DNA from: Alphaproteobacteria bacterium
Lineage (GTDB): Bacteria; Pseudomonadota; Alphaproteobacteria; WRAU01; Hepatincolaceae
Reading direction: 5' to 3'
DNA: 42,964 nt
Assembly: GCA_947460385.1 (NCBI GenBank)
Contig: CANHGT010000003.1
Location: 1-42,964, forward strand
Shown here: positions 17,986 through 25,645 of the stretch, in pieces
How the letters are laid out: every line of letters begins with the position of its first letter
Position numbering within the stretch: position 1 is the first letter of the stretch
The notes under the pieces: model-generated
What the model was told of the DNA's origin: nothing
Databases searched by the model: none
The model's input: the letters and a program-made list of their open reading frames with translations, nothing else
Made by a program: the position numbers and the translations under genes

Positions 17986-18905
17986 CTATACTCTTTTATT
18001 TGAAAAATAATGCTAAGAAATACACTATTGAAGTCAAGATTCAATACAGAGAATTGTTTTTGCAGTGTGTTAATAGTATTAACCAAACTTTCTTTAACAA
18101 GGGGATTGTACTGTTTGTTGTTGGTAACAAACGATATTAAAATATTAAATACAGTGCTATGGTTAAATTTTTCTACAGATTTAATTTTTCCCAAAAAAGT
18201 AAAGCAATCGGTTTCATAATTATTCTTATTATTTAAAATAATAAATAATAATTTATATAGTGGTAGATGTTCGTGAAAATATTGAAAATTAGCAAAGGAG
18301 CCTTGTGCTAATTTGCACAGAGTGGCATAATTTTCTAATGTATCTATATTATGATTCCTACTTAATAATTCTATTTCATTATTAGACAAACCTTGAAACT
18401 TAATATTTAGGGTGCGAGATTTTATAGTATCTATTAAAGTGCTGTAATTATGCGATATTAAAAAAAATATTGTTCTACTTGTTGGCTCTTCTAAAATTTT
18501 TAACAAAGCATTCAAACCATTATTATTTAGGTTGTCTAAGGCATCTATAATAATTACCTTATAGGTAGTCGTGCTATTGCTTAAATGTACAAAACTATTT
18601 ATTTTACGTATTTGTTCAACTGCAATACTATTTTTAAACACTTGTTTTTTTGCATCAAACTCAGGTTGTATTAATAATAAATTACTATGAGAGTTTTTAT
18701 CTACTAAATTAGCCACTTCTTCTTTAATGCTGTAGTCTGCATTGCTATTAGAAGATAATAAAATTTTAGTAAATTCTTTAGCAATGGTAAATTTACCAAT
18801 ACCTTGAATGCCACTAAGAATTAAGGCATGATGTAATTTATTTTGTTGCAACATTTTTAAAAATAGCGAGCAAGAATCAGCATGCCCAACAATGGAATCA
18901 AACAT
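17982..18905 (-). CDS. holB: DNA polymerase III subunit delta'
   Basis: The 307-residue protein is a clamp-loader subunit. It shows the AAA+ layout FDSIVGHADS, HALILSGIQGIGKFTIAKEF (P-loop-like), VIIIDALDNLNNNGLNALLKILEEP and the SRTLNIKFQ sensor region. The last two strings are the most conserved part of delta'. I see no zinc-binding cysteine set, as is common in shortened versions. It overlaps the end of tmk by 8 bases and meets the beta-barrel gene tail to tail with a 4-base overlap. The order dac-tmk-holB is common in alphaproteobacteria and supports the call over dnaX or a generic AAA+ protein. Confidence 0.92.
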   Translation of the reverse strand: MFDSIVGHADSCSLFLKMLQQNKLHHALILSGIQGIGKFTIAKEFTKILLSSNSNADYSIKEEVANLVDKNSHSNLLLIQPEFDAKKQVFKNSIAVEQIRKINSFVHLSNSTTTYKVIIIDALDNLNNNGLNALLKILEEPTSRTIFFLISHNYSTLIDTIKSRTLNIKFQGLSNNEIELLSRNHNIDTLENYATLCKLAQGSFANFQYFHEHLPLYKLLFIILNNKNNYETDCFTFLGKIKSVEKFNHSTVFNILISFVTNNKQYNPLVKESLVNTINTLQKQFSVLNLDFNSVFLSIIFQIKEYS

Positions 18906-19554
18906 CTATTTTATTTATTTCTAATGGTTCTATATTTATATTAAAATAGGTATTAATATTTTTAATTATTTCTTTATGCAAAGAATATATATCTTGATTT
19001 CCGTTAATTATAATAGCATCACTTGGATAAATATTGCCATAATTTCTAAACGATTGTATTATTTTCTCATGAAACTCTTTCGGTTTATCATCTATTTTAT
19101 TATTGTGTGGTCTACGTTGCAGGCGAAGTAAACAATTTTCGGTTGAAATATCAATAATAATGGTTAAATGAGGAAATAAATTATTATTATATACTCTATG
19201 TAATTCTAAAATATTTTCTAGGGGTATATTTAATATGATTCCTTGATACACAAGGCTAGATAATACAAAGCGATCACAGAAAACAGTAACATTATTGTTT
19301 AAATTAGGCTTAATAATATTTTCAATATTTTCATGGCGAGAAGCAAAAAATAGAAGAAGTTCACTCATTTTATGAAAATGATTATTCAGTAATAGATCTC
19401 TAATTTTTTCCGACAACTCACAGCCACCCGGCTCCCTAGTAAGTATGTTTGGTAAGCTGGCATTATGAAAAGCTTTAGAAAGTAACTTAATTTGGGTAGA
19501 TTTTCCAACAGCTTCTGCACCTTCAAATGCAATAAATTTAGCAAAATTTTTCAT
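18898..19554 (-). CDS. tmk: Thymidylate kinase
   Basis: Tmk phosphorylates dTMP to dTDP for DNA synthesis. The 218 residues fit the family. The P-loop reads FEGAEAVGKSTQ (usually FEGxEGxGKST, so a glycine is replaced by alanine), followed by TREPGGCELSEKIR and the FCDRFVLSSLVYQG motif that binds the nucleotide. The lid has RLQRRPHNNK. It ends with a short lysine-rich tail. It lies 2 bases after the dac gene and overlaps holB, so it belongs to a three-gene operon. Confidence 0.96.
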   Translation of the reverse strand: MKNFAKFIAFEGAEAVGKSTQIKLLSKAFHNASLPNILTREPGGCELSEKIRDLLLNNHFHKMSELLLFFASRHENIENIIKPNLNNNVTVFCDRFVLSSLVYQGIILNIPLENILELHRVYNNNLFPHLTIIIDISTENCLLRLQRRPHNNKIDDKPKEFHEKIIQSFRNYGNIYPSDAIIINGNQDIYSLHKEIIKNINTYFNINIEPLEINKIDV

Positions 19555-19556
19555 AT

Positions 19557-20759
19557 TTAATTAAATAATTTTTTTAAAGCATAATATGGTGCAAATAAAA
19601 CTCTAAGCACTATATTGCTTTTTTCAATTTTTGTTTCAGCAAATAAGGGAATTTCCATGTTAAAAAGCGGGTCGTCGGTTGTAATTTTTAGGGTAGCTAT
19701 TTTATCTCCTTCTTTAATTGGAGCAATTAAATACTGCGGAGCTAGAATTACTATTTCAGCCTTAGCTTTTAGCTTAGAAAATTTAGAGTATAAAAAATAT
19801 ATATCTTCTTTTGCACGCAATATAACAGAACTTTCAGCACCTATGTTTACAGGTATTTCTATAATTTTTTCACCCTTATGATATACTAATTTTTGGTCAA
19901 AATTATCAAAAACCCACTGTATTAATTTTTTAGTTTCACTTAAGCGGTCAGCCTGTGTTTTCACACCACTCACTATTCCTGTAATACGCATATTATTGTT
20001 GTTTATAGCACTAAATGCTATGGAGTATTTGGAAATGTCGGTATGCCCCGTTTTTAATCCATCTACCACAATATTATTAAGAGGAAATTTTGTATTTAAT
20101 AATAAATTTCTATTGGGTTGCTTAATGTTATTAAATGTGAAGTCTACATCATTAAAATAATCATAATACTTGGGGAAATTGTTAATAATTAAATAAGATA
20201 AATAGGTTAAATCTTCAGCGGTACTATAATGTTTAGGGTTATGAATGCCATCTACATTTGCAAAGTGAGTGCCTGTTAAGTGTAACTCTTGAGCCATATT
20301 ATTCATAAGATTCACAAACTGTTCTTCACTTCCCGCAATTAATTCAGAAAGTGTAATGGCAGCATCATTACCTGAGGAAACAATAATTCCTTTAATTAAA
20401 TCTTCTACTGAAACGCTTTGCCCCGCATTTAAAAACATAGTAGAACCACCCGTTGTGATATTGCCTTTCTTAAAAGCATTATTGCTAACTATTGCAGTAT
20501 CTTGTAAAGATAATTGTTTGTCTTGGATTCTTCTAAAAGCAATGTATAGGGTCATAAGTTTGGTAATAGATGCAGGGTATAACCTAGCTTTTTCATTTTT
20601 ATTAAATAGAACTTTTTGTTGATTTTGATTTATTATTAATACATATTTTGCATTAGTAGTAATATTTGAATTCACAGCCAAAATAGAACTAGAAACAACA
20701 GTAAAACAAAAAATAATAACGTATAATAATGATTGCTTAATAATATTAATTTTAACCAC
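19557..20759 (-). CDS. dac: D-alanyl-D-alanine carboxypeptidase (PBP5/6 type)
   Basis: This low-molecular-weight penicillin-binding protein trims the terminal D-Ala of peptidoglycan pentapeptides. The 400 residues include a signal peptide (about 8-30), the active-site SxxK as SITK (Ser64), SGN at 129-131 and KTG at 236-238. A C-terminal beta domain (about 280-370) and an amphipathic anchor-like end (LRVLFAPYYALKKLF) follow. The start is unclear: the only usual codon ahead of the signal peptide is the GTG at 20759, which has a poorly placed ribosome-binding site, while an AGGTGG overlaps it and would suit a rare ATT start a few codons later. It heads the dac-tmk-holB operon, as in other alphaproteobacteria (dacF). 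Confidence 0.93.
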   Translation of the reverse strand: MVKINIIKQSLLYVIIFCFTVVSSSILAVNSNITTNAKYVLIINQNQQKVLFNKNEKARLYPASITKLMTLYIAFRRIQDKQLSLQDTAIVSNNAFKKGNITTGGSTMFLNAGQSVSVEDLIKGIIVSSGNDAAITLSELIAGSEEQFVNLMNNMAQELHLTGTHFANVDGIHNPKHYSTAEDLTYLSYLIINNFPKYYDYFNDVDFTFNNIKQPNRNLLLNTKFPLNNIVVDGLKTGHTDISKYSIAFSAINNNNMRITGIVSGVKTQADRLSETKKLIQWVFDNFDQKLVYHKGEKIIEIPVNIGAESSVILRAKEDIYFLYSKFSKLKAKAEIVILAPQYLIAPIKEGDKIATLKITTDDPLFNMEIPLFAETKIEKSNIVLRVLFAPYYALKKLFN

Positions 20760-20940
20760 CTAATAGTAATAAATAAATTATCTAATTGTTCATATGATAC
20801 TACAATTTTATTTTTTTATCTAATGATTTTTTATTCTATAATAATATCTATCTTAGAATAAAAATGTGTAAAATAAATTCATTGCAGTTTTTATATTTAT
20901 TCATTGTAAAATATCAGAAGTTATTTAATTGGGATTTTAC

Positions 20941-21984
20941 ATGCTTAAAATTTATTATCTATTAGTTTTTTTTATTATTGCAGAATGCTTATGTGCTGAA
21001 GAAGTTTTAAATAGTCAGATAGATAAACTAAATTCTTCACAACCTAATGTAACTGTAAAAGATAAAAATGCTTATTATGAAATTCAAGAAGCCAAACGAA
21101 TTGCTTTGCTTTACCCATATATTCGCAATGGATTTTTCCTAAACTTGGGGGTTGGAAGTACAATTTTTGTAGATAAAATAACTATGAAAAGCAATAACAC
21201 CTATATTACTACAAGCACTTCAGATGACGTAAAACCACTTGTTCCAGATAAAGAAGAAGGAGACTCATTAGATTGGATATGCAAGCCTCTCGTTGGAGAA
21301 GACGTATGTATGGTACTTTCTAAAATTGAAGAAGATACTAGTGAAACTTATAGGGTAAAAAGCATGGTTAATATCATACCACACCTTGAGTTTGGTTATG
21401 AGTGGGACAGCTATGGGGTTAGTTTAAGTGCCGAGGCATACAATATTGAATATGATAAAAGCATATCTAAAACCCAAACATATAATAATTACGGATTTAC
21501 TAGCTTAGATTTAGTCTTTAGTGGTTATTATAAATTTAACTTTAAAACAATTCCAATCATTCCATATATTGGAGCTAGTTATGGCTTAACAATTATTAAA
21601 AGACATCTATATACAAGTAAAGACTTTACCCATTATACAGATACAGATGTGTCTGTAGACTTAAATAATTATGAGGGAGAAGACATTCTTAGCAAGTTTA
21701 ATATATCTAAAATACAAATGTCTCCAATTTTATATCTTAATGCTGGTTTTAACTATACAATGACCGATAAAGTTTCTTTGATATTTAATTATTCAATAAA
21801 TAATTTTTTTAATAAGCAGTATCTATTGCTAGGTAGAGATACACAATTAGTTGGTTCTCTTTACTATTACCTAGATAATATTAAAGATCCCGGATCATTC
21901 TTTAAAAATAAGTATTCTACCGATATTAATATTTCTAATCCTTTAATTCAACGCTTTACAATTAAGATTCAATATTATGTATAA
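20941..21984 (+). CDS. Outer-membrane beta-barrel protein, first of a tandem paralogous pair
   Basis: The 347-residue protein has a signal peptide (MLKIYYLLVFFIIAECLCA, cut before EE) and many short beta strands, so an outer-membrane barrel of 8-10 strands with long loops is likely. A match to its neighbour is plain: NGFFLNLGVGS, IIPHLEFGYEWDSYGVSLSAEAYNIEYDK, YYKFNFKTIP and PYIGASYGLTII each have a partner there. The pattern resembles opacity/P44-type surface antigens but I cannot place it in a family. A TTG at 20929 could start it, but the ATG at 20941 behind GGGA fits the signal peptide better. Cysteines in an exposed loop (WICKPLVGEDVCM) may form a disulfide. Confidence 0.75.
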   Translation: MLKIYYLLVFFIIAECLCAEEVLNSQIDKLNSSQPNVTVKDKNAYYEIQEAKRIALLYPYIRNGFFLNLGVGSTIFVDKITMKSNNTYITTSTSDDVKPLVPDKEEGDSLDWICKPLVGEDVCMVLSKIEEDTSETYRVKSMVNIIPHLEFGYEWDSYGVSLSAEAYNIEYDKSISKTQTYNNYGFTSLDLVFSGYYKFNFKTIPIIPYIGASYGLTIIKRHLYTSKDFTHYTDTDVSVDLNNYEGEDILSKFNISKIQMSPILYLNAGFNYTMTDKVSLIFNYSINNFFNKQYLLLGRDTQLVGSLYYYLDNIKDPGSFFKNKYSTDINISNPLIQRFTIKIQYYV

Positions 21985-22963
21985 ATTTATTTTCCTTTTT
22001 TTAGTTATTATTTTATATAACAATGTAGCTTTATTAGCTAAAGCACCACCAGTAAGAGAGCCTACACCACCACTTAGTTATGAAAAAGATGAAACTATAG
22101 ATATTAGAGACCTAGATTTAAGAAATGTTGGTGAACAGCAGATATATAGAGTAGATCCCTTAGAATTACAAGAACTAAAATCCAATGTTAACATACGTTC
22201 GGGCTGGTTTATGTCTGTGGGATTACAAAGTAATTTGTACTCATCTTTAAAAATATTAAGCAACAAAGCAACTATACTTCGTACGGACTCTGCTGTTTTA
22301 GATTTTTTGCGTCCAATCAATTTAGAAGACGGAGGTCCTTGTATTTATAATGGGCAAGAGGTGATGTGTTATTATGATAATACTATCAATAAATCAGAAT
22401 ATGCCACTAAAATTTTCTCAAATATCTCACCTAATTTTAATGTAGGTTATGAGTGGGAAAGTTTTGGCATTGATTTAGGAATAACGTATAATAATATGCA
22501 ATATAACACTTTTATAGATGGCATTAAGCAGAGTTATGAAGAAATAAAATTAAACTCTAATGATATTTTTATACAAACATACTATAAGTTGAATTTACAA
22601 TATCCATTTACTCCATATATAGGCATGGGGGTTGGATACTCATTGGTAAATATAGGACTTACTAACGTTAGTGGTGAGAATGAAATAGAAACATATAATT
22701 TTACAAATAAGCTATTTGTCCCTCTATATCTGTTCAATTTAGGCATGCAATATAACTTATCTAACCATTTTGCTTTAAATATGGAAGTAGAGGCAAGAGG
22801 ATTAATGGGTAATGTTGAAAAAAAGCTGAAAATAACAGGAAACAATTATTATGAAACAATATATGATAAACAATATGTTATACAAACCAGTAAGGAAGGA
22901 ACTTTAGTAATTGATTCTAGAATGCTTGTAAATTTATTAGTTAAACTTAAATATTATTTGTAA
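21977..22963 (+). CDS. Outer-membrane beta-barrel protein, second of a tandem paralogous pair
   Basis: The 328-residue paralogue of the upstream gene overlaps its end by 8 bases, so translation is probably coupled. It has a signal peptide (ending LLAKA) and a proline-rich mature start (PPVREPTPPLS). Shared elements follow: SGWFMSVGLQSNLY, ISPNFNVGYEWESFGIDLGITYNNMQYN, YYKLNLQYPFTPYIGMGVGYSLV and a last strand ending VKLKYYL. It also keeps a cysteine pair in the same loop (GPCIYNGQEVMCY). The divergence in the loops against conserved strands suggests an old duplication with surface variation. Function is unknown; adhesion or host contact is only a guess. Confidence 0.75.
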   Translation: MYKFIFLFLVIILYNNVALLAKAPPVREPTPPLSYEKDETIDIRDLDLRNVGEQQIYRVDPLELQELKSNVNIRSGWFMSVGLQSNLYSSLKILSNKATILRTDSAVLDFLRPINLEDGGPCIYNGQEVMCYYDNTINKSEYATKIFSNISPNFNVGYEWESFGIDLGITYNNMQYNTFIDGIKQSYEEIKLNSNDIFIQTYYKLNLQYPFTPYIGMGVGYSLVNIGLTNVSGENEIETYNFTNKLFVPLYLFNLGMQYNLSNHFALNMEVEARGLMGNVEKKLKITGNNYYETIYDKQYVIQTSKEGTLVIDSRMLVNLLVKLKYYL

Positions 22964-22983
22964 GCTATTTGACGTAGATATCT

Positions 22984-23841
22984 TTATTTTATGTTGGTTT
23001 TTTTTATCCAAAAATTAGGGAATAATTGTTTTATTGTTTTCTCTGCTTCTGCAATCTGCTTAGAATCATTGTAAACAGCAAAACAGGTGGCTCCACTACC
23101 ACTCATTCTTGCAAATATAGAGTTAGTATTTTCTAATGCAACTATAACTTCATTAATTATAGGCTCTAACTCTACTGCTATGTTTGTTAAGTCGTTTTTT
23201 TGTAATTTCATAAAATAAATAAAATCTGTTTCGTTTTTATGGGAATATGTATGTATAATTTTTTCACTATAATTTTGCTGGAATTGATTAAAAATTTGTT
23301 TAGTATCACAATGTACTAAAGGATTTACTAACAATATGTGGTTGTTGCCATTACAATATATGGGTTTAAGTACTTCACCTATTCCTGTGGCAAAAAAACA
23401 ACAATTATTATGGTACTGATGCAACAATACAGGAACATCTGCCCCAAATTTTATAGCTATTTCTATCATTTCATTGATGTTCATATTTAATTTAAAAATA
23501 TCATTAACAGCCAAAATAGTAGTAGCACAATTAGAAGAACCACCTCCTAAGCCACCACCTGTTGGTAAATTCTTTATTAAATGTATAGATAAATTAGTTT
23601 GAATATTATATTTGTTTTTTAAAAAAATCCATACTTTATAAATTAAGTTGTTTTCTATTTGTGGCATGTTCTTAGCAAACTCACCATCACAAATAATATT
23701 ATTATAATTAGTAATTTGAAATTCTAAACTATCATAAATATTAATAAATGCAAAACAAGTTTCAAGTGCATGATAATTATTAGGTAGCTTTTCACAAACA
23801 TGAAGAAATAGATTAATTTTAGCGTAAGAATTATAAATCAT
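22984..23841 (-). CDS. ispE: 4-diphosphocytidyl-2-C-methyl-D-erythritol kinase
   Basis: IspE is the GHMP kinase of the non-mevalonate (MEP) isoprenoid pathway, phosphorylating CDP-methylerythritol. The 285 residues match. It begins YNSYAKINLFLHV with the catalytic lysine, has YHALETCFAFINIYD, the ATP-binding LPTGGGLGGGSSNCA loop (about 90-104), GADVPVLL, and ARMSGSGATCFAVY near the C-terminus. It converges with the second beta-barrel gene. Its presence implies that the MEP route supplies quinone and undecaprenyl precursors. Confidence 0.96.
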   Translation of the reverse strand: MIYNSYAKINLFLHVCEKLPNNYHALETCFAFINIYDSLEFQITNYNNIICDGEFAKNMPQIENNLIYKVWIFLKNKYNIQTNLSIHLIKNLPTGGGLGGGSSNCATTILAVNDIFKLNMNINEMIEIAIKFGADVPVLLHQYHNNCCFFATGIGEVLKPIYCNGNNHILLVNPLVHCDTKQIFNQFQQNYSEKIIHTYSHKNETDFIYFMKLQKNDLTNIAVELEPIINEVIVALENTNSIFARMSGSGATCFAVYNDSKQIAEAEKTIKQLFPNFWIKKTNIK

Positions 23842-24089
23842 GGAGAGTAAGACTCTAATTAATTAAGAAATATTAATTAATATTATGATATTTATATTAT
23901 TAAATCAAGGTCTTTGAAGTCTTGAAAAATCATTATTTGAAACACAGGGATGTTTTTTTAATTACAAGTTCAATTTTTATATAATATATAAGATGATATA
24001 AATAAATTAACATAATAATTTTCACTTGTAGGCATAAGTTGAAAAGTGTACACTATATTCTTAACAATAAAAAGATTAAGGCAATACAA

Positions 24090-25556
24090 ATGGTTAAATA
24101 TTTATTTTCTGATGTAGATGGAACTTTAATAAAAAAACAAAAAGATTCTCATAGCTATGTAATTGATGATTCCACAAAAAAGCAAATAATTAATTTTGTT
24201 AATAATGGTAATAAATTTATTATGGCAACAGGCAGAATGGATCATGATATTAAATTCTTAGAGGATCAAATAGGGGTAAAGTGTGATTTTCGTATATCAC
24301 AAAATGGTTCGGTTATTTGCGATATTAATGATAACCCTGTATATCAAAGCCATTTCCCCGATGAATTTGCCATAGATATAGCCAATTATTGTGATTCCCT
24401 AAGCAGTAGTTTAAGATGGGAAGTCTCAACCTTTTCTAACAGATACTCTAGTAGCAAACGCCCTAGCCATTTTGTAGCAGATTTTGTAAATCCTATAATT
24501 GTTGTTGAAAATATTGTAGGTGAAATTGGCAAAAGTATTATTCCAACAATTTTTTTATTAATGGCATACGATAATAATGATTTTCATTCAGTAAGAAATT
24601 ATATTAATGAAAAATATGGTGATCATCTACAGGCAGTAAGTACAGGCATTGGTTTTTTAGAAATTATGAGCAAAGGATCATCTAAAGGTAAAGCGATAGA
24701 TTTTTTATTTAACCACTATCATTACGATAAATCTAATGTTTTTGCTGTTGGCGATTCAGAAAATGATGTTTCTATGTTTCAATGTACAAAAAACTCTTTT
24801 GCCATGAAAGAAGCCAACGGTAAAATCATAAATCAAGCAAACTATGTGGTAGATTACGTAGGAGATGTAATAGATTATATATCTTCACCACAAGACAATT
24901 TTCTTAAAACAAATAAAAATCTGGTGCGAACTAAATCTCAATGTTGTATAAATTTAGAAACAATGGAACATAACAATCTATACGATAATGATTTTATTAG
25001 TAAAATAGCTATGGCAACAATTTTAGGCGGAAGTAAAGCTATTATTTGTAATAAGATAGTTAATATTAAAGCCATTCAAGAAATGAACAATGATGTATTA
25101 ATTTATTCTAGGTTGTACGATGGTGAATTAAGTAGCACACACAACACAGATTGGCTAATGAATAGAATTAAAATACTTATTCAGCTAGGAGTGGGTGGAT
25201 TAATAGTAAATTTTCAAGATTACAAGAAGATTGCACTAAATGAATTAATATCTTTAGCTAAAAAATTATGTCCTAATATTATCATTATAATGAATTTAGA
25301 TTCTAATTATGAAGTTTTAGAAGCAAACAAGCTAAATATAGATGTTATATGCCTTAATTATAAAGAACAAGAATATAACAATAATTTAGTAAATGAGTTG
25401 GTTAAAAGTTGCAAAAAGCCATTGTTTATTAATTATTTGTTGCCCCATAACAATGATGTTAAAAAATTATTGCAAAATGGAGTTTACTCTATTATTTTAA
25501 GTGATAGTGTTGTAAATCAACAGACTATAATGCAACAAATTGTAAGTGATTTATAG
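24090..25556 (+). CDS. HAD-superfamily phosphatase fused to a degenerate NanE-like domain
   Basis: The protein has about 488 residues. The first half (about 1-255) is a Cof-type HAD phosphatase with an intact site: DVDGTL with Asp8 and Asp10, the ATGR threonine, SSKGKA lysine and GDSEND. The second half (about 280-488) aligns by eye with N-acetylmannosamine-6-phosphate 2-epimerase (NanE), a TIM barrel: FISKIAMATILGGSKAI, IKAIQEMNNDVLIYSR, LNIDVICLN and NGVYSIILSDSVV. The residues NanE uses are changed: the lysine of the usual YKRDY is Ser340, the glutamate of the usual AEGR is Asn448, and the substrate-binding Arg and Asp also differ. So the phosphatase half should be active and the barrel not an epimerase. 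A TTG at 24039 could extend it, but AAGG lies before the ATG at 24090. The substrate is probably a sugar phosphate. Confidence 0.8.
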   Translation: MVKYLFSDVDGTLIKKQKDSHSYVIDDSTKKQIINFVNNGNKFIMATGRMDHDIKFLEDQIGVKCDFRISQNGSVICDINDNPVYQSHFPDEFAIDIANYCDSLSSSLRWEVSTFSNRYSSSKRPSHFVADFVNPIIVVENIVGEIGKSIIPTIFLLMAYDNNDFHSVRNYINEKYGDHLQAVSTGIGFLEIMSKGSSKGKAIDFLFNHYHYDKSNVFAVGDSENDVSMFQCTKNSFAMKEANGKIINQANYVVDYVGDVIDYISSPQDNFLKTNKNLVRTKSQCCINLETMEHNNLYDNDFISKIAMATILGGSKAIICNKIVNIKAIQEMNNDVLIYSRLYDGELSSTHNTDWLMNRIKILIQLGVGGLIVNFQDYKKIALNELISLAKKLCPNIIIIMNLDSNYEVLEANKLNIDVICLNYKEQEYNNNLVNELVKSCKKPLFINYLLPHNNDVKKLLQNGVYSIILSDSVVNQQTIMQQIVSDL

Positions 25557-25645
25557 ATTAAAAGCTTGTTAATTACTTAGATAAGATTGACTAAACTTAA
25601 TTTCCTTGTTATTATTATTCCATCATTATAATAAGGTAATATTAC

